Source of the DNA: Methanoculleus chikugoensis
Lineage (GTDB): Archaea > Halobacteriota > Methanomicrobia > Methanomicrobiales > Methanoculleaceae
NCBI RefSeq assembly: GCF_019669965.1
Contig: NZ_AP019781.1
Coordinates: 1,054,001-1,118,000, forward strand
DNA: 64,000 bases
Direction of reading: 5' to 3'
Shown here: one piece after another, positions 1-7,814 of the stretch
Layout: the number at the start of each line of letters is the position of its first letter
Position numbering within the stretch: the first letter of the stretch is position 1
Made by a program: the position numbers and the translations under genes
Notes under the pieces: generated by a model
Seen by the model: the letters and a program-made list of their open reading frames with translations, nothing else
Told to the model about the DNA's origin: nothing
Database searches by the model: none

Positions 1-84
1 AAACTCGCGCTCGACGGCAGAATAACCGGCTCGTGGATGGATCATGAGATAAGGTTTTTTAGACGCACTTCTCATCTATAGAGC

Positions 85-726
85 ATGACGGATGTGCTAC
101 TCCTAGCAGATCTGCACGGTAACTACGGAAAGCTTGACGCTTTTCTCAGCTACGACTACGATGCAGTCATCATTGCAGGCGATATCACCAATTTCGGTCC
201 ACTTGAGCCTGTAGATTCGGTACTCTCCAACTTTGAGGTGCCGTGTTTCGCAATCCCCGGCAACTGCGATCCCCGCGAGATCATCGATGTGCTCGAACGC
301 TCGGATGCGGTCTGCCTGCACAATTCGTGGATCGCACTCGGCAAGATCACGCTCGCGGGTCTTGGCGGTTCGAACAAGACCCCGTTCGACACGCCGTTCG
401 AGCTGACGGAGGAAGAGATCGACAAAGACCTCACCCGGATCACCAATCACATGGATAAAAACATCCACAACGTCCTGCTCTGTCACGCCCCGCCATACGA
501 GGCGCTGGACACCGTCGAGGATAACCACGTCGGCAGCCCGAGCATCCGCAAGCACCTGGCCCGGTTCGATCTGGTCTGCTGTGCTCACATTCACGAGGCA
601 CGGGGCGTCACCGAGGTCGACGGCGTCAAGGTCGTCAACCCCGGCCCCGCTTCAGAAGGCTACGGTGCTATCATCCGTTTCGGGAAGGAGCCCAAAGATA
701 TCCATATCGACCTTATTGCTGTTTAG
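85..726 (+). CDS. Calcineurin-like metallophosphoesterase, 213 aa
   Basis: Cytosolic metal-dependent phosphoesterase of the YfcE/MPP superfamily; the substrate cannot be read from sequence. The dimetal site is complete in order: DLH at residues 9-11, GD at 32-33, GNCD at 59-62, a histidine in CHAP at 134 and AHIH at 167-170. The length of about 210 residues is normal for the single-domain archaeal group. The ATG start is the first that covers the N-terminal beta strand carrying D9; no strong Shine-Dalgarno precedes it, so a short-leader transcript is possible. Its 3' end overlaps the 3' end of the convergent CYTH gene by 14 bases. Bases 1-84 upstream hold no identifiable gene, though the tail of a preceding gene cannot be excluded. 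Confidence 0.9.
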   Translation: MTDVLLLADLHGNYGKLDAFLSYDYDAVIIAGDITNFGPLEPVDSVLSNFEVPCFAIPGNCDPREIIDVLERSDAVCLHNSWIALGKITLAGLGGSNKTPFDTPFELTEEEIDKDLTRITNHMDKNIHNVLLCHAPPYEALDTVEDNHVGSPSIRKHLARFDLVCCAHIHEARGVTEVDGVKVVNPGPASEGYGAIIRFGKEPKDIHIDLIAV

Positions 727-1243
727 ATAACAGCATCTCCAGATACGAGGTGTAGATCGGTGGACCGCCTACACCCAATTCTTTTGCAATAGCCCCGATC
801 CGGTCGGCGGCATCCTCTTTGTTCTCGTCTGTCAGGATCTCGATCTCGGCGAACGTCCCGAGCCCCTCGATGTCGTCGAGCGTGACCGTCACGTCCCCCA
901 TCTCGTAGAACTCCCGCACCTTCAAGACCATGGCGGCCCGCCGGAACCCGAGACGCGAGAGGATCCCTTCAAGCGTCTCTCCGTCGGCTACCGCGAGGTT
1001 GAACTCCTCGCGGGCCTTTGCACTCCCGACCCGGATCTTCGGGCCTTTGTAGGTCACGGTGACCCCGGTATCGTCGTACCTGACCCGTAACGCCTCGTCG
1101 GTCTCCCCGAAATCGCGGTGAGGAGCGTTGTAGTAGACATCGCGTTCCTGCTGCCTTCTTCCCATCCGTACCCCCTTCCGGTCGAGCCCGGCCCTAACGC
1201 TCTCCAGGTCTTTGACCGCAAATTTTGCTTCCACTTCGAGCAT
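713..1243 (-). CDS. CYTH-domain protein (class IV adenylate cyclase / thiamine triphosphatase-like), 176 aa
   Basis: Triphosphate-tunnel enzyme of the CyaB/CYTH superfamily. The signature ExExK is at residues 3-7, followed by alternating basic and acidic strand residues (RVRYDD, TYKGPK, EFNL, LDDIEGLG and AEIE) that line the tunnel and bind triphosphate and metal. In archaea these proteins are usually annotated as class IV adenylate cyclase, but inorganic tripolyphosphatase activity is equally possible. I chose ATG at 1243 because the GTG six bases upstream lies inside the apparent ribosome-binding site (AGGGTGAGC), which spaces well to this ATG. The gene is convergent with the phosphoesterase and lies 44 bases downstream of the ATPase gene on the same strand, so the two may be cotranscribed. 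Confidence 0.85.
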   Translation of the reverse strand: MLEVEAKFAVKDLESVRAGLDRKGVRMGRRQQERDVYYNAPHRDFGETDEALRVRYDDTGVTVTYKGPKIRVGSAKAREEFNLAVADGETLEGILSRLGFRRAAMVLKVREFYEMGDVTVTLDDIEGLGTFAEIEILTDENKEDAADRIGAIAKELGVGGPPIYTSYLEMLLSKQQ

Positions 1244-1287
1244 GCTCACCCTGCGTCAGATCGTCTCTCGGGAACGACGATAAACCC

Positions 1288-2793
1288 TCACCGCCCGGCC
1301 GTGAGCGGGCCGGAGGCTCTCTGCCGGATAAGGTCTCTCTGCCGTTTTGCGGCGGCGAGGAGCGCATCGTCTTCGAGATGCTCCGCGGAGATGATCGCCC
1401 GCTCCGTGAGCAGCAGGGCGGTGTCGTGGTCATCGCGATGATGGAACCGGAGCCCGATCTCCAGGTTCAGGTCGGCGGCTTTCCCGTACTCGTGCGCGTC
1501 AAAGAGGTGACCGGCAAGCGAGAGGAGGACGTGCAGCCTGTCGGGGAGGCGATGTATGGAGCGCTCGAAGCAGTCTGCAGCGCGGGCGTTGAGCGCAACC
1601 GTCGTCTCTTCAGAGAGGCAGTGCCTGCAGTGCTCCTGCAGGAGGGGGTGCGCGAAGGCATACTCGCCGTCCGGGAGCCTGCGGAACATGCTGCTCTCCA
1701 GCAGCCGGTCGGTTGCCGGCGCCACGCCCGCCTCCTGGAGATCGAGCATGCAGGCCATGACCGGCACGGGGAACGGGGGGTTTAAGACGCAGAGGTTCTC
1801 CATCCATGCCTTCATGGGTTCGGGGAGCGCGGCGAAGACAAGCCCCGCCGGATCGTCTGCCCCGGCGATGACGTCCGCGACGTTCTCCCGGGACGGTGAG
1901 AGCCCCCGGTTGCGCAGGGCGTTGAAGCAGGCCATAAGGCCAAACGGGTCGCCTGCTCTCTCTTCGAGGAGGCCGGCGGCCGCATCGTCGATGGAGAAGT
2001 GAAACCGCCTCTCCCCGAGTTCCCGGATCTCGGGTCGCTGCATCCCGGTGAGTTGCACTTCGTGGATACCGAGCTCCCGGATCTCCTCCTGCATCGTCGC
2101 GTATCCGGAACCGGCGCCATCCTCCGTCCGGCAGGTGAAGGCGAGGAGGATGCCGGGCGGGAGGTCGCGCACGACATCCCGGAGGAGGCGCCGGTCGTGG
2201 CTCGAGGCGAGGTGGACGTCGTCGAGGAGAACCGCCGCAACGTGGCCCGTCATGCTCATCTGTCTCCCGAGTTCCTTGAGCAGTTCCTCGAAGGCCTGGT
2301 ATACACGGTCGTATCCGACCTCGGGTGTTCGGGCGAAGACGCCGACGATCTCCTCGCCGGCCTTCGGGAGCAGGCCGACCGGCTCCACCGGGGCGGCGTA
2401 TTTCTCGAAGACGTCGTCGGCATACCGGAGAGCCTCGCTCATGCTCTCGGCATCAAGGAGGCTCCCGAACCTTGCGGATGCCGAGGATCGCCTAAGATCG
2501 TTCAACAACTCCCGGAACGCAGCGAAGATCATCCCCGGGAGGTCGAAGACCTCTGCCCTGAGGACAGGGGACTGTCGCCCGCCGGGGCGTTCCTGCACCT
2601 CGTATGCGAGCCGGTTCAGGAGCGAACTCTTTCCGATGCCCGGTGGACCGGAGATCATCACCGTCTGCCCGTGCTCTCCTGCCCGCGAGAGGATGGCCGA
2701 GAGTTGCTCGAGTTCCTCCCGTCTGCCGCAGAACTCTTCCGGAGGCGAGGGGGCGTACGAGACTCCGCCGACCTGCTGCTGTATCTCGTCCAT
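1288..2793 (-). CDS. AAA/STAND-type ATPase with C-terminal helical region, about 501 aa
   Basis: P-loop NTPase with the architecture of archaeal ATPase_2 / AAA_16 proteins. Residues 22-27 carry the FCGRREEL box found before the ATPase core in this group; Walker A (GPPGIGKS) is at 49-56, and a Walker-B-like stretch (VLLDDVH) follows around residue 195. The last 130 residues are helix-rich and TPR-like, as in signalling STAND ATPases. No effector domain is recognisable, so the role is unknown; regulatory or stress-signalling functions are typical guesses for the class. I placed the start at the ATG at 2793, next to a GGCGGGATC leader; an in-frame ATG 14 codons upstream would also work. It is divergent from the FKBP gene. 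Confidence 0.75.
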   Translation of the reverse strand: MDEIQQQVGGVSYAPSPPEEFCGRREELEQLSAILSRAGEHGQTVMISGPPGIGKSSLLNRLAYEVQERPGGRQSPVLRAEVFDLPGMIFAAFRELLNDLRRSSASARFGSLLDAESMSEALRYADDVFEKYAAPVEPVGLLPKAGEEIVGVFARTPEVGYDRVYQAFEELLKELGRQMSMTGHVAAVLLDDVHLASSHDRRLLRDVVRDLPPGILLAFTCRTEDGAGSGYATMQEEIRELGIHEVQLTGMQRPEIRELGERRFHFSIDDAAAGLLEERAGDPFGLMACFNALRNRGLSPSRENVADVIAGADDPAGLVFAALPEPMKAWMENLCVLNPPFPVPVMACMLDLQEAGVAPATDRLLESSMFRRLPDGEYAFAHPLLQEHCRHCLSEETTVALNARAADCFERSIHRLPDRLHVLLSLAGHLFDAHEYGKAADLNLEIGLRFHHRDDHDTALLLTERAIISAEHLEDDALLAAAKRQRDLIRQRASGPLTAGR

Positions 2794-2816
2794 GATCCCG
2801 CCGGGTGTTCCGGTAG

Positions 2817-2829
2817 ACAGTATAAATAC
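2817..2829. promoter_or_regulatory. TATA-box region between the divergent ATPase and FKBP genes
   Basis: TATAAATA at about 2820-2827 sits in the 140-base gap between the divergently transcribed ATPase and FKBP genes. Read on the plus strand it would give an 80-base leader for the FKBP gene. Its complement is also TATA-like and lies about 27 bases upstream of the ATPase start, which would give a nearly leaderless transcript. The sequence does not decide which strand uses it. Confidence 0.5.
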
Positions 2830-2932
2830 CATTCCATCCAAATAAAATGGAACAACAAGACGCAGGCATGCGGCGGGCCGGTGCGGAAGGCGTACCGCGA
2901 CCGCAACGCATCCGCTATCCAAGGTGAATGGA

Positions 2933-3664
2933 ATGGCACTTCAGGAAGGAGATTTTATCAGGCTCAGGTACACCGGCCGCGTCGGTGAGAATATTTTCGA
3001 TACCACGGATGAGGAGAACGCAAAGGAAGAAGGGATCTACAACCCGCGGGCGGAGTACGGTCCTGTCACCGTCCGCCTGGGGAGCCACCACATCATCATC
3101 GGTCTTGAGGACGAGTTGGTCGGCAAAGAGGTCGGCGCCGAGGGCGAGGTCGACGTTCCGCCCGAGAAGGCGTTCGGGGCGCACGAGGATGAAGCCGTAA
3201 AGTCCGTCCCGGTCACGCAGTTCCGCGAGAAGCCCCAGAGGGGGATGCGGGTCGAGGTCGAAGGCCGCGAGGGCGTCGTCGTCGACGTCATCGGAAGGCG
3301 TGCGGTCGTCGACTTCAACCACCCGCTTGCCGGCAAGACCCTGAACTACTCCTACGCGATCCTCGAGAAGGTCGAGGAGCCGGTGGAGCAGATCAAGGGC
3401 CTCATCAAGCTCTTCTCGGGCAGAACCGACATCGGGATCACCATCGCCGACGGGACGGTCGAACTGGAACTCCCCCCCGCGATCACCTACGACCGCCGCT
3501 GGATGGTCTGGCGCGGTACCCTCGTTCGTGAGATCTTCGAGAACTACTCCGATATCAACGACGTCGTCATGAAGGAGACGATCTCCCGCCCGGAGAAGCC
3601 GGAGGCGGCGCCCGAGATCATCGAGACCGCCGAACCCGAAGAGACGAACGAGACTGAGGAGTAA
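2933..3664 (+). CDS. FKBP/SlyD-type peptidyl-prolyl cis-trans isomerase, 243 aa
   Basis: Long archaeal FKBP that catalyses proline isomerisation and acts as a folding chaperone in the cytosol. The FKBP core is interrupted after the flap strands by an insert-in-flap region (roughly residues 80-130), as in SlyD and the archaeal 26-kDa FKBPs. Typical elements are FIRLRYTGRV near the N terminus, the VPPEKAFG flap and the NHPLAGKTL strand. After the core a further domain of about 70 residues and an acidic tail rich in E, P and T (last 25 residues) are present, as in the long archaeal class. The ATG at 2933 is chosen because AGGTGA at 2922-2927 spaces correctly to it; the GTG at 2924 lies inside that ribosome-binding site. 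Confidence 0.9.
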   Translation: MALQEGDFIRLRYTGRVGENIFDTTDEENAKEEGIYNPRAEYGPVTVRLGSHHIIIGLEDELVGKEVGAEGEVDVPPEKAFGAHEDEAVKSVPVTQFREKPQRGMRVEVEGREGVVVDVIGRRAVVDFNHPLAGKTLNYSYAILEKVEEPVEQIKGLIKLFSGRTDIGITIADGTVELELPPAITYDRRWMVWRGTLVREIFENYSDINDVVMKETISRPEKPEAAPEIIETAEPEETNETEE

Positions 3665-3687
3665 TTCTCCTCTGCTCTTGTGATTTT

Positions 3688-3710
3688 GCTTTTTTGAAGA
3701 CTTTTTTTAC
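3688..3710 (+). terminator. T-rich terminator after the FKBP gene
   Basis: Two successive T runs (six and seven T) begin about 25 bases after the FKBP stop codon. Archaeal intrinsic termination uses such oligo-T tracts, with or without a hairpin. Confidence 0.55.
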
Positions 3711-3790
3711 GTTAGTGGATATCTTTGAGATGCTGTGGAGCGTGGGGTAGCCCTGGCTGGGCTTTTATGCTCCTGCTGTTGCGCATCCCC

Positions 3791-3985
3791 GGATACGGAT
3801 TTCCGGTGGATATCGCCACGCACTGCCCCCGCCCCTAAGGGGCGGGGGAGGAGGCCGAAGGCCGGGCGGGGTGGGGGCACAGGTATAGCCTTCTGGGGTA
3901 GAGACAGGGGAGGGGGGATGCTCCCCTCCCCCTCAGGGCGATATTCCCACGGTCCAGTTCATTGGATTTTTTCCCCGACCGTCTC
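3791..3985 (+). repeat. Dispersed intergenic repeat, family 1, copy A (about 195 bases)
   Basis: One of four copies in this window (others near 10062, 34848 and, inverted, 50200). The left end reads ACGGATTTCCGGTGGATATC and then GCCACGCACTGC. A perfect GC hairpin follows (CCCCCGCCCC, TAA, GGGGCGGGGG), then GAGGCCGAAGGCCGGG, GTAGAGACAGGGGAGGGG and the right end GGCGATATTCCCACGGTCCA. The two ends are imperfect inverted repeats (GTGG..ATCGCCA against GGCGAT..CCAC). This fills most of the 487-base gap between the FKBP and rqcH genes. The remaining bases 3986-4151 show no gene; they hold only the rqcH leader. Confidence 0.8.
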
Positions 3986-4151
3986 ATATCTAAGGGCAGG
4001 CTACCCCGGACTCCGAAGTATTGCCGCCTTCGGATCATCGAGCGCAATGACCCCGCTGTGCTGCCTCTCCTGGCCCCGCTCCCCCGCCCGATTCCCACCA
4101 GATCAAGAACCTGCGTCACTCGCCCGTACCCTTCTTTAGGTACCGGGCCGA

Positions 4152-6065
4152 ATGTATTCTGAATCAATGGCGACACTACAGGGAATGAGCGGGGTCGATC
4201 TTCGGGCGCTGGTAGCGGAGGCCGCCGATCGCCTCCCGCTCTGGGTCGGCAAGATCTACCAGTTCGACGCGAAGACCCTCGGCATCAGGCTGAACGGTGA
4301 AGACCGGGCGAAGTACTTTTTCCTCGTCGAGACGGGACGGCGCGCCCACTTTACCGCGGAGTTTCCTGTGCCTCCAAAGAACCCCCCGAGTTTTGCGATG
4401 CTGCTCCGGAAGCACCTCGAGGGCGGGAAGGTGCTCGGCATCCGGCAGCTCGGGCTCGAGCGCACGATAAGCCTCGATATCGGGAAGCGGGATACGACCT
4501 ACCACCTCATCTTCGAACTCTTCGACGAGGGGAACGCCGTCCTCTGCGATGAAGCGTATACGATAATCAAGCCCCTCTGGCACCACCGGTTCAAGACCCG
4601 GGAGGTGGTCCCGGGTGCGGTCTACGCCTTCGAGGGATCCGACTGCTTGTCTCTCTCGCCGGAGGCGTTCCGGACGATGCTTGCAGAGTCCGACCGCGAC
4701 ATCGTCCGGACGCTCGCCGTCGGGTGCATGCTCGGCGGCGCGTATGCCGAAGAGGTCTGCTGGATGGCGGGCGTCGAGAAGAGCGCCGCCGCCGCCGAAG
4801 TGGACGCGACGGCCGTCTGGGAAGCGTTCGAACGGCTGATGGCCGATGTCGGGGAACGCCGTGAGCCGGTGATAACGCCGTCCGGGTGCTGGCCGGTGGT
4901 GCTTGCCGGGGAAGAGGTTCGCGAGCGGTTTGCGACCTTCAGCGAGGCGCTGGATGCCTTCTACCCGAAGACGGCTGGCGAGAAGCAGGGAGCCGCGGCC
5001 GAGAAGCCCCGCCTCTCCCAGGCGGAGGTGATCCGGCGGCGGCAGGCTGAGGCGATCAAGGGCTTCGAGAAGAAGATCGAGCGCTATGGGCGGATCGTGG
5101 AAGTGATCTACGAGAACTACACGGCCGTTACCGGGATCATAGCGACGCTCGATGAGGCGAGCAAAAACCGGTCGTGGCAGGAGATCGAGCAGATCCTGAA
5201 AGCGAACGGCGATAACCCTGCGGTAAAGATGGTCAGGGGCGTCCATCCTGCCGATGCGGCGGTCGATCTCGACCTATCGGGAGAGCGGGTTAAGGTATAC
5301 GTCCACGAGACGATCGAGCAGAACCTCGGCCGCTACTACGACCAGATCAAGAAGTTCAAGAAGAAGAAGACGGGCGCGCTCGCGGCGATGGAGCGGACGG
5401 TTCCCGAGAAGCCCAGGGCGAAACGGAGCCTTGCTCTCCAGAAAAAGCGGTGGTATCACCGCTTCCGCTGGTTCACCACCAGCGACGGCGTCCTCGTCAT
5501 CGGCGGCCGGGATGCTTCCCAGAACGAGGAACTCGTCAAGAAATACATGGAAGGCGGGGACCTCTTCGTCCACGCCGACGTCCACGGCGGGAGCGTCGTC
5601 ATCGTGAAGGGCGCGACCGAGCACCTTGACGAGGCCGTGCGGTTCGCCGCCTCCTACTCCAACGCCTGGAAGGCCGGGCACTTCACGGCGGACGTCTACG
5701 CCGCCCAGCCTGACCAGGTGAGCAAGACGGCCGAGTCCGGCGAGTACGTGGCCCGGGGAGCCTTCATCGTCCGCGGCGAGCGGCAGTACTTCAGGAACGT
5801 GCCCCTGGGGATGGCGATCGGTCTTGCGACCGCTCCCGAGGTCGCCGTCATCGGCGGCCCGTCCGATGCCGTCACCGGGCGTACGAAAGTGTGGGTGGAA
5901 CTCCGGCCCGGGCAGTTCGAACCAAACGATACCGCGAGGAAGGTCGTCCGGGCACTCAGGGAGAAACTCTCGGAGGACGAGTGGAAAGGGCTCAAGAACG
6001 CCCTGAACACCGAAGCGGTCGCCGCATTCGTCCCGCCGGGAGGCTCGGATATCGTGGAACCATGA
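4152..6065 (+). CDS. rqcH: Ribosome quality control protein RqcH / NEMF homologue, 637 aa
   Basis: Archaeal member of the Rqc2/NEMF/RqcH family (often annotated as fibronectin-binding A domain protein). It binds the 50S subunit carrying stalled peptidyl-tRNA and, in bacteria, directs C-terminal alanine tailing. Domain order is NFACT-N with a fast-evolving insert (about 1-270), a HhH-like stretch, a long charged coiled coil (about 290-410) and the NFACT-R/DUF814 domain beginning near 435 (GGRDASQNE, LFVHADVHGGS), followed by a conserved C-terminal region. The length fits the archaeal family. ATG at 4152 is kept, but in-frame ATGs at 4167 and 4185 are alternatives; an AGG lies 11 bases upstream of 4152. 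The stop overlaps the pelA start as ATGA, implying translational coupling. Confidence 0.93.
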   Translation: MYSESMATLQGMSGVDLRALVAEAADRLPLWVGKIYQFDAKTLGIRLNGEDRAKYFFLVETGRRAHFTAEFPVPPKNPPSFAMLLRKHLEGGKVLGIRQLGLERTISLDIGKRDTTYHLIFELFDEGNAVLCDEAYTIIKPLWHHRFKTREVVPGAVYAFEGSDCLSLSPEAFRTMLAESDRDIVRTLAVGCMLGGAYAEEVCWMAGVEKSAAAAEVDATAVWEAFERLMADVGERREPVITPSGCWPVVLAGEEVRERFATFSEALDAFYPKTAGEKQGAAAEKPRLSQAEVIRRRQAEAIKGFEKKIERYGRIVEVIYENYTAVTGIIATLDEASKNRSWQEIEQILKANGDNPAVKMVRGVHPADAAVDLDLSGERVKVYVHETIEQNLGRYYDQIKKFKKKKTGALAAMERTVPEKPRAKRSLALQKKRWYHRFRWFTTSDGVLVIGGRDASQNEELVKKYMEGGDLFVHADVHGGSVVIVKGATEHLDEAVRFAASYSNAWKAGHFTADVYAAQPDQVSKTAESGEYVARGAFIVRGERQYFRNVPLGMAIGLATAPEVAVIGGPSDAVTGRTKVWVELRPGQFEPNDTARKVVRALREKLSEDEWKGLKNALNTEAVAAFVPPGGSDIVEP

Positions 6066-7087
6066 AGGCCGAAGTCCGGGAGATGAAGAAGCAGTTCGGC
6101 GAGATACGTCTCTTCCCGGAGACGCTCGACGACCTCTGGCACCTCTCCCACCTGGTCGGGCCGGGGGATCTCGTCTTTGCGACGACCTTCCGGAGCGTGG
6201 AGGCGGCGACCGACAAACTCCGGCCGGAGAAGGTCGAGAAGCGGCCGGTGCGGCTCGGGATCCGGGTCGAGAAGGTGGAGTTCCACCAGCACACGAACCG
6301 TCTCCGGATCGCCGGCGTCATCGAGAGCGGGGTGGACGTCTCCGCGCACCACACCCTGAACGTCGAGGCCGGGTTCGAGATCTCGGTCGTCAAACGCTGG
6401 CGTGCCGTCGACTGCGAGCGGATCCGGCGTGCCGTCGATGCCTCCGCATACGGCGTGGTTCACGTCGTGAGCGTCGAGGAAGGGGAGGCGCAGGTCTACC
6501 GCCTGCGCCAGTTCGGCCCGGAATGGGTGACGACCGTCACGGCCGGGAGCAGCAAGGGTGCCGAGACCGGCACCCGGTCGACGCTCTTCGAGAAGACGCT
6601 TGAGACGGTCGCCGCGGTCACCGGCCCTCTCGTCGTCGCGGGCCCGGGGTTCGTGAAGGACGAGTTCGCGGAGTACGTGAAGGCCCGCGCCCCCGACCTC
6701 GCCGGGCGGATGGTCGCCGTCGAGACCCGGCGCATCGGGCGGGGCGCCGTGCAGGAGGTCATCGGGCAGGGGATCCTTGACCGGCTGCTCGGCGACCTCC
6801 ACCTTGCACGGGAGGTCGCGCTGATGGACGAGGTCCTGCTCCGGATCGCGACCGAGGGCGCCGTCGCCTACGGTATCGACGAAGTCCGCAAAGCGGTTGT
6901 CTACGGTGCGGCGGAGACGGTGCTGGTCGCCGACACCCTGCTCCGCGACGATGAGGCTACGGGCGTCATCGAGCAGGCCGAGCGCGTCAACGCAACGGTC
7001 GTGGTGCTGAGCACCGAATTCGAGCCCGGGGAGCGCCTTGATGCCATCGGCGGTGCCGCGGCGATCCTGCGGTATAAGATCGAGTGA
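6062..7087 (+). CDS. pelA: mRNA surveillance / ribosome rescue factor Pelota, 341 aa
   Basis: Archaeal Pelota (Dom34), a paralogue of release factor aRF1. With aEF1A it enters the empty A site of stalled ribosomes, and ABCE1 then splits them. The N-terminal Sm-like domain (about 1-130; EETLDDLWHLSHL-like region and GDLVFATTFR), the central domain and the C-terminal eL30-like domain (from about 250, ending in ILRYKIE) are all present, as is the usual absence of the GGQ release motif. The length is normal. The start ATG overlaps the rqcH stop codon (ATGA), so upstream in-frame codons inside rqcH are not used. A hairpin array begins eight bases after the stop codon. Confidence 0.95.
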   Translation: MKAEVREMKKQFGEIRLFPETLDDLWHLSHLVGPGDLVFATTFRSVEAATDKLRPEKVEKRPVRLGIRVEKVEFHQHTNRLRIAGVIESGVDVSAHHTLNVEAGFEISVVKRWRAVDCERIRRAVDASAYGVVHVVSVEEGEAQVYRLRQFGPEWVTTVTAGSSKGAETGTRSTLFEKTLETVAAVTGPLVVAGPGFVKDEFAEYVKARAPDLAGRMVAVETRRIGRGAVQEVIGQGILDRLLGDLHLAREVALMDEVLLRIATEGAVAYGIDEVRKAVVYGAAETVLVADTLLRDDEATGVIEQAERVNATVVVLSTEFEPGERLDAIGGAAAILRYKIE

Positions 7088-7094
7088 GAGGCGG

Positions 7095-7339
7095 CGCACC
7101 TCGCACCTGATGGTGCTCGAACTCCTTGAAACCCTTTGGGTTTCTTAAACTCCGTTCCTACGAAACGTCGCACTTCGCACCTGACGGTGCTCATGCTCCT
7201 GCCATTCTGGCAGTCGCACTTCGCACCTCCGGTGCTCGAACTCCTTTCCCTTCGGGAAAGTCGCACTTCGCGGCTTCGCGTCCTTCGCACCTTGCGGGGC
7301 TCATGCTCCGGATGTCCCATCCGTCGCACTTCGCGTGAG
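7095..7339 (+). repeat. Hairpin array (repeat family 2), array 1
   Basis: A run of short inverted repeats with different arm sequences joined by constant linkers. Units in order include CACC/GGTG, GAAACCC/GGGTTTC, GTT/AAC, CACC/GGTG, TGCC/GGCA, CACC/GGTG, TTTCCC/GGGAAA and GGAT/ATCC. The linkers are GTCGCACTTCG and CTCgaaCTCC or CTCatgCTCC. The array ends in CTTCGCGTGAG at 7329-7339. No matching left terminal repeat is visible; the left edge abuts the pelA stop codon. With array 2 it fills most of the 727-base gap before the EMC6-like gene. The rest (7523-7814) contains no convincing gene except the leader of that gene. Confidence 0.8.
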
Positions 7340-7365
7340 ACTGTATAGCTATCTGCACCTGTTAA

Positions 7366-7522
7366 CTTACGCGAAGCCGCGAAGAGCGATGGGCGCAACG
7401 CCCGGAGTTTGAGCACCGCAGGTGCGAAGAACGCGAAGTTCGGTAGATGGGTATATGACTCCCCTGCGCACTCTTCGAGTGCTCAAACTCCATTTCTTCA
7501 AAACGTTGTTCTTCGTGTGAGA
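7366..7522 (+). repeat. Hairpin array (repeat family 2), array 2 with terminal inverted repeats
   Basis: Bounded by CTTACGCGAAG (7366-7376) and CTTCGTGTGAG (7512-7522), which are imperfect inverted repeats of each other. Internally it holds GCGAAGCCGCGAAG, a GGGCG..CGCCC hairpin, the linker GGAGTTTGAG, CACCGCAGGTGC and GCGAAGAACGCGAAG. It is mostly in the opposite orientation to array 1, so the two stand head to head with 26 bases between them. Confidence 0.75.
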
Positions 7523-7814
7523 TCGTGGCGCTATCTCTGTATCGTCGTCTCATGTGACGTGCGTCGGACTGGAGTTCGACGAACATCGCAAGTGTGATGC
7601 GGTCTTTTCCACGTCACTGCACCTCATTACTATCACCTGCCTGCCGGGACTGTCGCCCCTGGAGCAGGAGGTACCTATCATTTATAACCGGAGAACGCCC
7701 TATAATGTAGTAATTCCGTCAATCCCGGGAAGTGGCCAGAAGTCGGTTTGCTCCCGCCGGGCCGCCGCCCCGAAGGGACTTCCCTTTCAGGAATGGCGCA
7801 ACACTGGTGTCACG

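Noticed and set aside
49-62. Possible promoter GATAAGGTTTTTTAG before the first gene
   Set aside because: Too little upstream sequence is available and the match to a TATA box is weak.
2881-2932. Upstream extensions of the FKBP and ATPase genes into each other
   Set aside because: Ribosome-binding site AGGTGA fixes the FKBP start at 2933, and the extra ATPase residues are low-complexity and not family-like.
7126-7348. Frames of about 70 codons through array 1 in two phases
   Set aside because: They are produced by the repeat (FGFLKLRSYE-like translations) and have no start signals.
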